37,127 nucleotides of DNA from Bacteroidota bacterium. Lineage in GTDB: Bacteria; Bacteroidota; Bacteroidia; UBA7662; JAIXUI01. The stretch is from NCBI GenBank assembly GCA_027484125.1, contig JAIXUI010000130.1, positions 1 to 37,127 on the forward strand, written 5' to 3'. Under the pieces are notes generated by a model. The model did no database searches. It had not been told where the DNA came from and saw only the letters and a list, made by a program, of their open reading frames with translations. The translations under genes were made by a program, and so were the position numbers. This document shows, piece by piece, positions 23,932-32,015 of the stretch (positions within the stretch are counted from its first letter, which is position 1; each line of letters starts with the position of its first letter).

Positions 23932-25551
23932 ATGCGTAAACATCCCCAGGGCTTACCCTACCTTTTTTTCACCGAAATGTGGGAACGTTTCGGCTACTAT
24001 CTGATGATAGGAATCTTCTTTTTATACATGACAGACACCGAAAAAGGCGGTTTAGGCTTGGATAAAAAGGAAGCTGCCGACATCTTCGGAACCTTCATCG
24101 CACTTGTATTTCTCACACCTTTTCTCGGTGGGCTGCTTGCCGACCGAGTATTGGGTTATCGAAAAGCCATTAACCTTGGCGGCGCCATGATGGGATTGGG
24201 CTATATGGCCTTAGCAATTCCTCAAACCTGGGCGTTTTATGTGGCCATGACCTTGATTATTTTCGGTAATGGCTTCTTCAAGCCCAATATTTCAACCCTT
24301 TTAGGCAATTTATATAACGAAGACGCTTACAAACCCAATAAAGACTCCGGCTACAACATCTTCTACATGGGGATTAATATCGGAGCTTTCATTTGCAACT
24401 TCTTCGCCGCTTATCTCCGAAACAACTTCGGATGGGGCTATGCCTTTTTTGCCGCGGGTGTAGGCATGTTTCTAGGATTAATTGTGTTTTGGCTTGGCGA
24501 CAAACACTATCGTTCGGCCGATGTGATGAAGCCTGCAAAAGCGGAAGACATGCCACTGGCGAAGATTTTCAGCGTGGTTTTGCTTCCTGCCTTGGTTGCC
24601 GGAGTTTTAGGTTGGATAGCCATTCCCGGAAACGTTTTCGGTTCAGACTCTACCGACGCATTCATCTTCGGTGCATTGCCCATAGCGATTTATTATGTAT
24701 CCCTGATTTTCTCCGCACCCAAAGAAGACAAAGCACCACTTTCAGCATTGATGACCATCTTCGGGGTGGTAATTATTTTCTGGGCCGTATTTAAGCAAAA
24801 CGGAACCGCCCTCACCACCTGGGCCGACAGTTACACCAACAGGGAAATTCCGGAGACCATGGTTCCAGCAGCAAAGACCTTGGGAATGGTACAAACTATC
24901 ACCTTGGAAAAAGACTCGTTCCCTGATTACGACCCCGATTTCCGTGCAAGAAAAGATGAGCAAGGAAAAGTGATTAAAGTGCTTACCCATCACCCCTACC
25001 TCAACAATTTACCACAAGAGCGCTGGCCTCAGGAAGACAAAAGCCTGAGCTTGGTGTCCACAGAGTTATTCCAAAGCATCAATCCATTTTTCGTAGTGAT
25101 ACTCACTCCCGTGGTGGTTGGCTTCTTCGCTTGGTTAAGACGACGCAAGAAAGAGCCCTCTACCCCGGCTAAAATCGGTTGGGGTTTGATGATTACAGCA
25201 GCCTCCACCACCCTGATGATGGCTGCCGTAGCCCTCAACGGGAACGACAAATCCTCCGCCGGTTGGCTCATTGCCACCTACGGAGTCATCACCATTGGGG
25301 AGCTTTTCCTCAGTCCGATGGGGCTATCGCTGGTTTCCAAAGTTAGTCCTCCCCGACTAACCGCCTTGATGATGGGCGGTTGGTTTTTATCTACTTCTAT
25401 AGGCAACAAGCTAAGTGGCGTGCTCGCCAGCCTTTGGGATGGCTATGATAACAAAGTTTACTTCTTCCTAGTGAACTGTATTGCCGCTGCCACCGCGGCC
25501 TTGGTAACCTTCTCATTGCTGGGCTGGTTGAAAAAGCGAATAGGCAGTTAG
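23932..25551 (+). CDS. POT-family peptide MFS transporter
   Basis: A 539-aa proton-coupled oligopeptide transporter of the PTR2/POT family. The ExxERF motif is in FTEMWERFGYYLM (E15-F20). The family signature FYMGINIGAFICNFFAAYL lies near residue 145. About 14 hydrophobic segments are visible, plus an extended loop around residues 300-375 rich in charged residues (DYDPDFRARKDEQGK), a longer insert than in DtpA-like proteins. Di- and tripeptides are the expected substrates. The gene is divergent from sprE, and a TATAATTG box is four bases before the ATG. A bidirectional terminator follows. Confidence 0.92.
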   Translation: MRKHPQGLPYLFFTEMWERFGYYLMIGIFFLYMTDTEKGGLGLDKKEAADIFGTFIALVFLTPFLGGLLADRVLGYRKAINLGGAMMGLGYMALAIPQTWAFYVAMTLIIFGNGFFKPNISTLLGNLYNEDAYKPNKDSGYNIFYMGINIGAFICNFFAAYLRNNFGWGYAFFAAGVGMFLGLIVFWLGDKHYRSADVMKPAKAEDMPLAKIFSVVLLPALVAGVLGWIAIPGNVFGSDSTDAFIFGALPIAIYYVSLIFSAPKEDKAPLSALMTIFGVVIIFWAVFKQNGTALTTWADSYTNREIPETMVPAAKTLGMVQTITLEKDSFPDYDPDFRARKDEQGKVIKVLTHHPYLNNLPQERWPQEDKSLSLVSTELFQSINPFFVVILTPVVVGFFAWLRRRKKEPSTPAKIGWGLMITAASTTLMMAAVALNGNDKSSAGWLIATYGVITIGELFLSPMGLSLVSKVSPPRLTALMMGGWFLSTSIGNKLSGVLASLWDGYDNKVYFFLVNCIAAATAALVTFSLLGWLKKRIGS

Positions 25552-25555
25552 CATC

Positions 25556-25604
25556 ACACACAAAAAAGGGGAAACGATCTAATCGCTTCCCCTTTTTTGT
25601 GTGT
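25556..25604. terminator. Bidirectional terminator between the POT transporter and ytxJ
   Basis: A perfect 18-bp stem (25556-25573 with 25587-25604) contains GGGGAA and six A on one arm and TTCCCC and six T on the other. A further 4-bp inner stem closes on loop CTA. A-tract and T-tract symmetry allows termination from both sides of these convergent genes. Confidence 0.93.
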
Positions 25605-25617
25605 AGGTATCAGAGAG

Positions 25618-25968
25618 CTAGATGGATGCAGCATCCCGGCAGGCATCCAAAATTTCGGAAGGTTGAATTTCCATGTGGGAGCCGTGCCAGATAACTTTTC
25701 CGCCGGAAATAAGCAGCACCTGTGGACTTTCGTGTTGAATTTGATAACGCTCCGCAAGTGCGTTGGAAATAGGGCGATAAGCCAATAAATCGAGGTAAAC
25801 CGGTTGACATACTGCTTCCAAAGCTTCTGCCTGTCGTTCTAGACGAGCCAAAGCAGCACTGCTGATAGAACAGCGGGTGCTGTGTTTAAGAAACATCACT
25901 GGCTTACGTTGAGAATCCTGAGAGAGTATATCCAACTGCTCCACCGTAATCAGCGGCGTCCAAGTCAT
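25618..25968 (-). CDS. ytxJ: Bacillithiol-system redox protein YtxJ (monothiol bacilliredoxin)
   Basis: A 116-aa thioredoxin-fold protein. The active-site segment is FLKHSTRCSISSAAL with a single Cys (C33) where relatives have CPIS. The typical C-terminal part HESPQVLLISGGKVIWHGSH follows the cis-proline region. YtxJ (BrxC) acts in the de-bacillithiolation cycle, so it implies bacillithiol use in this organism. The ATG overlaps the stop of a 40-aa lipoprotein gene by four bases, so they are co-transcribed. A strong terminator lies downstream. Confidence 0.92.
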   Translation of the reverse strand: MTWTPLITVEQLDILSQDSQRKPVMFLKHSTRCSISSAALARLERQAEALEAVCQPVYLDLLAYRPISNALAERYQIQHESPQVLLISGGKVIWHGSHMEIQPSEILDACRDAASI

Positions 25969-26087
25969 CCGTTGTGCTGCTGTTGGTTCACTTTAGCTTG
26001 GCTGAAGGCAGGACAAGGATTGCGATTGCTGGCGCAAGATGCCATTAACAACGACCCTAAGGCGAATAAAACGAGTAACTTTTTCAT
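25965..26087 (-). CDS. Micro-lipoprotein, 40 aa
   Basis: The short frame encodes a perfect lipoprotein signal (MKKLLVLFALGSLLMASC, lipobox MASC with C18), then ASNRNPCPAFSQAKVNQQQHNG. The mature peptide would be only about 23 residues and carries a second Cys in NPCPAF. It overlaps ytxJ by four bases and follows a similar 52-aa lipoprotein by nine bases. TAAATTTA (26099-26092), one mismatch from a -7 box, lies four bases before the ATG. The clear signal, overlap and paralogous neighbour support it as a real gene; its function is unknown. Confidence 0.72.
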   Translation of the reverse strand: MKKLLVLFALGSLLMASCASNRNPCPAFSQAKVNQQQHNG

Positions 26088-26096
26088 GGTTTAAAT

Positions 26097-26255
26097 TTAG
26101 CGCATCTTTTTTGGAAAGAGATTAGAACGTGGTTTTCCTGGTTTTCCTGGTTTAGAATGCAAATCCTTATAGGCAGGACAATCGGCTTTCTTCCCACTTT
26201 TGCAAGCAGGAAGTATCAGAATCAAACCTAGTAGGAAAACAATTCCTTTCTTCAT
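26097..26255 (-). CDS. Small lipoprotein, 52 aa, with KPG repeats
   Basis: Starting at ATG 26255 the product has the signal MKKGIVFLLGLILILPAC (C18 lipidated). The mature part is about 35 residues: a second Cys in ADCPAY, then SKPGKPGKPRS encoded by a short tandem repeat of GGTTTTCCT, and a basic end (FPKKMR). TACTTTTG is five bases upstream of this ATG, which rules against the longer frame opening at 26306. The Cys-x6-CPAY pattern parallels the 40-aa lipoprotein just downstream. The function is unknown. Confidence 0.72.
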   Translation of the reverse strand: MKKGIVFLLGLILILPACKSGKKADCPAYKDLHSKPGKPGKPRSNLFPKKMR

Positions 26256-26260
26256 CTTCG

Positions 26261-26268
26261 CAAAAGTA
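26261..26268 (-). promoter_or_regulatory. -7 box (TACTTTTG) of the lipoprotein-ytxJ operon
   Basis: Exact TAnnTTTG on the minus strand, five bases before the ATG of the 52-aa lipoprotein gene. It probably drives both lipoprotein genes and ytxJ. Confidence 0.55.
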
Positions 26269-26309
26269 TTGAATTCGGTAACGCGAATTACCGGGCTTTG
26301 TTTCAAACC

Positions 26310-27515
26310 ATGAATCTATCGCTTTTTAACCTTCCGGAAGTCCGGGAATTTCTCAAAGCCAACCAACATGAATCACCGGAAAAGTTGGCTATCAAGTTTC
26401 ATGGTAAGACGGGTTTCCCATTGGCTGATGTTCTGCTTCAACTCAGCCTAGCAGCGAAAGCGGAAGAAAAGCTACCTACATGGAAAGCGTGTGGCTGTGT
26501 TTTTACCCGCCAAGCATTAGAACAAGCTACATCGGAAACCTTAGCCATTTGGAAAGCACAAACCTTCCAACCCGCAGCCTATGTGGATCTTACTGCAGGG
26601 TTGGGCGTAGATGCCTGGGCGATGAGTCGTCATCTCCTCTCTAGCAAGGTTGTGGTGTTTGAGCGGGATGAAGCTAGAGCGAAAATGCTGGAATGGAACT
26701 TTAAGCAGCTTGGCATCGCGTGTGAAGTTCATCAACAGGAAGCCACCATGGCCAACATCGATGGCTGGCCTGAAAATGCTTTGATTTACATCGACCCGGA
26801 TCGAAGAGTTTCGGGGCAACGCAGTTTGTCAGTGAAAGATTGGAGCCCTGATTTATCCATATGGATTCCGGAAATCCTTTCACGGAACCGTCAGCTTCTC
26901 ATCAAGTTTAGCCCTATGATAGATATAACCTGGATTGAGCACAATTTTCCGGGAAGAAAACAGGTTTACGTATTGGGCAAAGAGCGCGAAGTGAAAGAAG
27001 TATTGGTTCATTTTGAAGGATCCTTTGCGGATGTTAACTCTACTTACCTGCCAAAAACTGCCGTTATCTTCCAAAAAGGGGAAACATATTACTGGAGTAA
27101 CAATGCTGGTGATGAAAAACAGGTTCCTCTAGCGGAACCTATCACTGAGCAGTGGTTATTCGACCCACATGGCGCTCTTATAAAAGCTGGGCTGACCAGT
27201 GAAGTTGCGGCTCATTATCAGCTTTCCAGATTGAGTAAAAACAACCCTTATTTACTGGGAAATGCCTTTGTCGATAACTTTCCAGGAAGGCAATTTAAAA
27301 TTTTATCTGTGATGGAATTCAAGCCTGAATTATTAAAAAGCTACTTGAAATCAAAAGACATACGAGGAGCGGGAGTTGGATGCCGAGACTTTCCGGAGAC
27401 TGCTGAAAAATTAAAACAACGTTTTAAATTGGGTGAAAGTCATTCGCATTATTTGGCATTCACCAAGACATTCAGTGGAAAGCTAATAACCATTCATGGC
27501 CAAACAGAAAACTAA
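26310..27515 (+). CDS. Class I SAM-dependent methyltransferase with THUMP-like domain
   Basis: A 401-aa protein. A helical N-terminal region (1-85) precedes the SAM-binding motif VDLTAGLGVDAWAMS (92-106), the acidic loop FERDE (117-121) and the catalytic-type motif IDPDRR (161-166), a variant of DPP. The C-terminal part (about 300-401; KSYLKSKDIRGAGVGCRDF) fits the THUMP-like domain annotated on this Bacteroidetes family. It probably methylates RNA or another nucleic-acid substrate, but no target is established. ATG 26310 is chosen over an in-frame TTG at 26298. The stop codon lies inside the following terminator. Confidence 0.87.
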   Translation: MNLSLFNLPEVREFLKANQHESPEKLAIKFHGKTGFPLADVLLQLSLAAKAEEKLPTWKACGCVFTRQALEQATSETLAIWKAQTFQPAAYVDLTAGLGVDAWAMSRHLLSSKVVVFERDEARAKMLEWNFKQLGIACEVHQQEATMANIDGWPENALIYIDPDRRVSGQRSLSVKDWSPDLSIWIPEILSRNRQLLIKFSPMIDITWIEHNFPGRKQVYVLGKEREVKEVLVHFEGSFADVNSTYLPKTAVIFQKGETYYWSNNAGDEKQVPLAEPITEQWLFDPHGALIKAGLTSEVAAHYQLSRLSKNNPYLLGNAFVDNFPGRQFKILSVMEFKPELLKSYLKSKDIRGAGVGCRDFPETAEKLKQRFKLGESHSHYLAFTKTFSGKLITIHGQTEN

Positions 27516-27554
27516 AAAAGCCGCATAACTTAAGGTTATGCGGCTTTTTTAGTT
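27510..27554. terminator. Bidirectional terminator between methyltransferase and lipoprotein genes
   Basis: A perfect 20-bp stem (27510-27529 with 27535-27554; core GCCGCATAAC) and loop TTAAG, with A- and T-tracts on opposite arms. It includes the methyltransferase stop codon (27513-27515) and lies ten bases beyond the stop of the convergent gene. Confidence 0.93.
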
Positions 27555-27563
27555 GTGATGAAG

Positions 27564-29228
27564 TTATCTCAATCCGCTACAATACTTGAAAGACATCAAG
27601 AAAGTATTCACGTAGTCGAGGGTATTGATGTTAGGTATTGTTATTCTGAACTCGTGCATTTTTCCATCATGGAATGCCATAACAATGTAGGTAGCACCAC
27701 GTTCTGCACTTCCTTTAAATACACCGTCACGCATCCATCCGGCAGATTGCCATTCTTTCTCGCCTTCTTTAAGGTACCAAATTTCGGTAGTTGGATAAAC
27801 CCTGATTCTTGGATTTTCAGTACAAGTACCCATGAGTTGCACTCGAATGTCCACCTCACCAGGCTCTATTGGAGGAGGTTGCAAGTTATAAGTAGAAGTT
27901 TCTCCACATTGGAAAGAGGTTGATTTTCCTGGGTCTTTTTCATATTGCCAATTGAAGAAATTCATGTATTCAGCAACAAAATGATAACGACCAGAAGCGG
28001 GGCCATTGTAAAAAGTCACTTTAGGACTTAATGCGAATGAATTACCATTGACACCCACCGTTTTGACCAAATTTCCTGTTCTGTCATCATACATTTTAAG
28101 ATTGATGATTGGATAAGCCTTGAGCACATCAAGATCACCTGAGACATTCAAAACGAAAGGCTGATTGCAACGTTCACCATACCAGTCGAGGTTATAAGAA
28201 GAGAGGTGGGTAATTCCAAAGCGTGCTTCTAGCTTACCTGTGGTAGTATTCCGAATAAACGCTAGGGTATCTTCCAAAGTCCACACACCGGTATCATCAT
28301 CCAAAGACCATAAAGGCACTTGATCGCCCGCCTGTACTGGTTGCCCGGTAGCAGGGTTAACCAAAGCGTCATTAACCTCCATGGTTACGTCAACAGGTTG
28401 AGAAAATGACTTAACCGTTTTGGAACTGGAAGTCATTTTTATATTAAGTAAACCTGCGGTAACGAAATAAATAGGCCCTATGGGTTGCCCATTGGTATTC
28501 AGGGCAGTATGGGGCTGCAAACCACCAGGAAAAGCTGCGAGCGAATTTTCATTTCTTGCATCAAACTGAGTGACGTTTACATTCACAGCTCCACTAACCA
28601 CGTTATTGGCTGCATCATACATCACCGTTCCTGATGGAATGTTGAGTCGTGCTTTTTCAGGCTTATCAGTTGTAGAAGAAGTTTGAAGGGTAACCGGAAG
28701 AATGGTACCACCGGAACCCTGATTAGTTGAACCCGTAACTACCCCAATACCTTGAGGAGGACTTGCCAACTCAACCATAGGAACATCAAAACGAAAGAAT
28801 CCCGTGTCGGGTATTTCTACAGCCAAGCTAGTGGTCACGAAACCAGGAGCTTTAGCAATCACCGTAAAGCGAATAGGCTTAGCCGGGGTTGGGGTAATGC
28901 TTCGATTGAAGCCCAAAGCAACGGCTTTTAACGGAGAAGCCGGATCAGGCTGCGGTGCGCTAGAACCGCTCACATCCTGTATCCAAGAAGGTGTTCTCCC
29001 GGTGGGTAACGCAGGTTCCCAGTAATTGTCGCTTCCTACGTAAGTAATGGTAAGGCCTTGAGGATAAAGATTGTTGGATGCCTTATTGGCGTTAACAAAA
29101 TTGAGTGTGGCAATAGCTTTTGAAGTAGGTACAATGTAATTCACATTGATATCCTTCAAAGGATCGGTGCAGGCATTCAATACCACACCCATGCTAAGCA
29201 CAAAAAGCGTCTGTAGAAGTCTTCTCAT
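27564..29228 (-). CDS. Large secreted lipoprotein with beta-sandwich domains, function unknown
   Basis: A 554-aa lipoprotein; the signal MRRLLQTLFVLSMGVVLNAC gives lipidated C20. The first part (about 30-165) looks like an Ig/carboxypeptidase-regulatory-type fold (FTVIAKAPGFVTTSLAVEI). Residues about 190-350 contain IPSGTVMYDAANNVVSGAVNVNVTQ, FPGGLQP and LWSLDDDTGVWTLEDT. This is reminiscent of the beta-domains of CILP/FAM171-type proteins; the resemblance is from memory and tentative. The rest is beta-rich with scattered Cys. It starts three bases after the outer-membrane barrel gene, so the two are an operon and may act together at the outer membrane. Confidence 0.72.
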   Translation of the reverse strand: MRRLLQTLFVLSMGVVLNACTDPLKDINVNYIVPTSKAIATLNFVNANKASNNLYPQGLTITYVGSDNYWEPALPTGRTPSWIQDVSGSSAPQPDPASPLKAVALGFNRSITPTPAKPIRFTVIAKAPGFVTTSLAVEIPDTGFFRFDVPMVELASPPQGIGVVTGSTNQGSGGTILPVTLQTSSTTDKPEKARLNIPSGTVMYDAANNVVSGAVNVNVTQFDARNENSLAAFPGGLQPHTALNTNGQPIGPIYFVTAGLLNIKMTSSSKTVKSFSQPVDVTMEVNDALVNPATGQPVQAGDQVPLWSLDDDTGVWTLEDTLAFIRNTTTGKLEARFGITHLSSYNLDWYGERCNQPFVLNVSGDLDVLKAYPIINLKMYDDRTGNLVKTVGVNGNSFALSPKVTFYNGPASGRYHFVAEYMNFFNWQYEKDPGKSTSFQCGETSTYNLQPPPIEPGEVDIRVQLMGTCTENPRIRVYPTTEIWYLKEGEKEWQSAGWMRDGVFKGSAERGATYIVMAFHDGKMHEFRITIPNINTLDYVNTFLMSFKYCSGLR

Positions 29229-29231
29229 TTC

Positions 29232-29963
29232 TTACAGTTTACAACGAATTTGAAAATTGATTTGGGGAAGTACCCTATAAGTCGAAAAATTCTCTTGAAG
29301 CTTTTGCTCTTCCAAGTTAATGGCACTACTAAATCCTGTGCCAGTAGCCGTAATATGCAAACCGTTGGTATAAAAAAAGCCTAAATCCATTGCCATGGAA
29401 ACCCTGGTTTTTGGATTTGCCCTTCCAAGATGAATACCGAGATAAGGCACAACTGACCAACTATTTGACGAATTCAATTTGGCACGCCCGAGCTCTTCCA
29501 CTGAAAATTCAACATTCCCTAATTTTAAAGCATTGGCATTGGCAACACCATATTCCATGTTCCAATCCATCCAGGTTAAGCCAGCTGAAATGTTAAATCT
29601 GCCGTTGGGTTTTATACTAAATCTTCCGGAAGCTGATACCGTTTGTGCCTTGAGATAAGGACTGTTGACAAATCTAAAGCCCATCAGGTCAGCCGAAAAC
29701 TCTGCCCCGGCTTCCATGTAGGTATAATCTAACGCCACACTCCAGTGCTGACTGATTGACTTGGAAAGACCCAAACCTACACCATGTAAGCCTGTATGAA
29801 GCGATAAAATCGGTCTTTTAATCGTCTGATTAGAAGCAATTTGGTCTTGTGCTTGTAGGGAAGACATCCCTATTAACATCATGACCATCATCAACAAATT
29901 CCGGTTTTTTACTATTTCTCGGAACTTTAATTGATTGGTTAAAAAAGTATTTTTCTCTGCCAT
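29232..29963 (-). CDS. Outer-membrane beta-barrel protein
   Basis: A 243-aa protein with a signal ending GMSSLQAQ and a mature part of alternating amphipathic strands (VALDYTYMEAGAEF, VSASGRFSIKPNGRFNISAGLTWMDW). The last strand ends in an aromatic/basic segment, YRVLPQINFQIRCKL. The size suits an 8-10-stranded barrel. The ATG at 29963 gives a long n-region of 24 residues; internal ATGs around 29891-29888 would give a shorter conventional signal. It is first in a two-gene operon with the 554-aa lipoprotein. The ligand is unknown. Confidence 0.72.
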   Translation of the reverse strand: MAEKNTFLTNQLKFREIVKNRNLLMMVMMLIGMSSLQAQDQIASNQTIKRPILSLHTGLHGVGLGLSKSISQHWSVALDYTYMEAGAEFSADLMGFRFVNSPYLKAQTVSASGRFSIKPNGRFNISAGLTWMDWNMEYGVANANALKLGNVEFSVEELGRAKLNSSNSWSVVPYLGIHLGRANPKTRVSMAMDLGFFYTNGLHITATGTGFSSAINLEEQKLQENFSTYRVLPQINFQIRCKL

Positions 29964-30078
29964 ATGAATGGTTTATACGGCAAGTTACAGAAAGTGTTAA
30001 TACGACAACGTCAACTGTTTCAATATTTTGTTATTTTCTGACAAAAATCTCTTTTTATAAATATTTCGTTGGCAAATC

Positions 30079-31890
30079 CTATTTATCTTCAACCTGAAGT
30101 AATTTCAAATTACGGTAGAGTCCTCCTTCAATTTCCATCAATTCCGCATGGGTTCCGCTTTCGGCAACTATCCCTTGATCTAACACCACAATTTGGTCTG
30201 CGTCGCGGACCGTGGAAAGCCGGTGAGCGATGATGATAGAGGTTCTTCCTTCCATCAATACATTCAACGCATCTTGAACCTGGCGTTCAGATTCGGAGTC
30301 TAACGAGGAAGTGGCTTCGTCTAATATCAGCAAACGTGGATTACGCAAAATAGCGCGAGCTATGGCAACTCTTTGACGTTGTCCCCCGCTGAGTTTAATT
30401 CCACGCTCTCCAACCAAAGTTTGGTAGCTATCTGGTAAAGCTTGGATGAATTCGTGTGCATTGGCTTTTCGAGCGGCTTCTTCCACTTCTTCTTGAGTAG
30501 AACCCGGTTTACCATAAGCGATGTTGTCGAAAATACTTCCTCCAAATAAGGTAATATCTTGTGGCACCAAAGCGGTTTGTTTGCGCCATTCGTGGAGGTC
30601 TAGAGACTGAATGTCTTCACCACCAGCCAAAATCTGGCCGCTCTCCGGGGCATAGAATCGAAGGAGCAATCCTGCCAGTGTCGATTTTCCGGCACCGCTT
30701 GGCCCTACCAAAGCCAGTTTTTTCCCGGCTTCCAACCTGAAGCTGACTTCTTTAATGGCCGGCGCATCCGGGCGCGAAGGATAGGCAAACTTGACGTTTT
30801 TAAACTCCAAGCTAGTCTCCTTTATCTCCCATGGTTCTGAACTTTCTGATTCGTTAACGGGCACGGGCTCTGCCTTCTCATCCAAAATTTCAAACACACG
30901 CTCTGTTGCGCCCACTGCTTTTTGGATTTGCGCATAGAATTCCGCAAAACTACCCATGGCAGCTCCTACGAAGGTGGAGTATAAAATGAACGACGTAAGA
31001 TCACCAACACTCATCTGCCCTTCTGCCACCAAGCGCGAGCCGTACCAAATCACCGCTACAATGGCTCCAAACAAACACAAAATGATAAACGAAGCAAAAG
31101 CCCCCCGCAATCCGGCTCCTTTTAGCGCCAAGGCCACGGTTTCGTAAATACCCTTGCTATACCGGGCTACTTCCCAGCGCTCATTGGTGTACGATTTTAC
31201 ACTGCCAATTGCTTGTAAGGTTTCTTCTACCACCACATTGGTTTCAGCCAATTTATCTTGTGTTTTACGGGACAAGGTGCGAATACGCTTTCCAAAAACT
31301 ACCGCCACTACAATCAGTACCGGCAAAACAGCCAGCATAAAGAGTGTGAGCTTGCCGGAAGTATTGGCCAGCAGCGCAATACCTCCAATCAAAACAATGA
31401 CCTGACGAATCGCCTCAGCCAAAGTAGTGGTCATGGTATCTTGGATTTGAGTGATGTCAGCCGAAAGACGAGAATGAATTTCCCCCACCCGATTCCGAAC
31501 AAAAAAGTCCATTGGAAAAGCGATAAGCTTTTTGTAAACATCCGTTCTTAAATCAGCTAATGCTCGCTCGCTAACCTGCACAAACAGTAAAATGCGGAAA
31601 AATGAAAAGGCCGCTTGAACGAGTAAAACACCCATAAGAAGCACTGCAATTTGATCAATTCCAGTATCGGGCAAGCCCTTTGCCGCTTTAGTCCCCGCAT
31701 CAATCAATTCACCCATCAACTTAGGAAACATCAACGACAAACCGGAGCTTCCTGCCAGGCAGAACATGCCAATGGTGAAGCGGGTGCGATGCGGTTTGAG
31801 GTAGCTCAAAAACCGGGACGCTTTGATTAAGTGTTCGCGGTTGAGTTTAACCTTGGGGAGATCTTCAGTTTCTGAACGTCGTCGGGCCAT
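30079..31890 (-). CDS. ABC exporter, fused permease and ATPase (MsbA/BmrA-like)
   Basis: A 603-aa half-transporter that would work as a homodimer. Six membrane segments lie in the first 320 residues. The ATPase has Walker A GPSGAGKST (about 393-401), signature LSGGQRQR, Walker B LLILDEATSSLD and the H-loop IIAHRLSTV. ATG 31890 (MARRRSETEDLPKVKL) is preferred over one at 31935, because the extra 15 residues are atypical for the family. The substrate (lipid or drug) cannot be told from the sequence. It is divergent from the aminopeptidase operon. Confidence 0.92.
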   Translation of the reverse strand: MARRRSETEDLPKVKLNREHLIKASRFLSYLKPHRTRFTIGMFCLAGSSGLSLMFPKLMGELIDAGTKAAKGLPDTGIDQIAVLLMGVLLVQAAFSFFRILLFVQVSERALADLRTDVYKKLIAFPMDFFVRNRVGEIHSRLSADITQIQDTMTTTLAEAIRQVIVLIGGIALLANTSGKLTLFMLAVLPVLIVVAVVFGKRIRTLSRKTQDKLAETNVVVEETLQAIGSVKSYTNERWEVARYSKGIYETVALALKGAGLRGAFASFIILCLFGAIVAVIWYGSRLVAEGQMSVGDLTSFILYSTFVGAAMGSFAEFYAQIQKAVGATERVFEILDEKAEPVPVNESESSEPWEIKETSLEFKNVKFAYPSRPDAPAIKEVSFRLEAGKKLALVGPSGAGKSTLAGLLLRFYAPESGQILAGGEDIQSLDLHEWRKQTALVPQDITLFGGSIFDNIAYGKPGSTQEEVEEAARKANAHEFIQALPDSYQTLVGERGIKLSGGQRQRVAIARAILRNPRLLILDEATSSLDSESERQVQDALNVLMEGRTSIIIAHRLSTVRDADQIVVLDQGIVAESGTHAELMEIEGGLYRNLKLLQVEDK

Positions 31891-32015
31891 AAAGGAAATG
31901 TGCTTGGAGCAAGCGGCTGCAAAGAACGGCAGCATTAGTCGAAATCCGATGCTTTAACACTATAGCCTCAATCTAACAGATGCGTTGTATTTTGGGCGTT
32001 CAATCTTCGATAAAC

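Noticed and set aside
26132-26152. Short tandem repeat of GGTTTTCCT
   Set aside because: It only encodes the KPG-KPG stretch of the 52-aa lipoprotein; two full copies are too few for an independent repeat element.
29964-30078. Promoter for the outer-membrane barrel gene
   Set aside because: Only weak matches (TTG-N18-TAACTTGC) were found; two mismatches in the -7 box are too many to claim.
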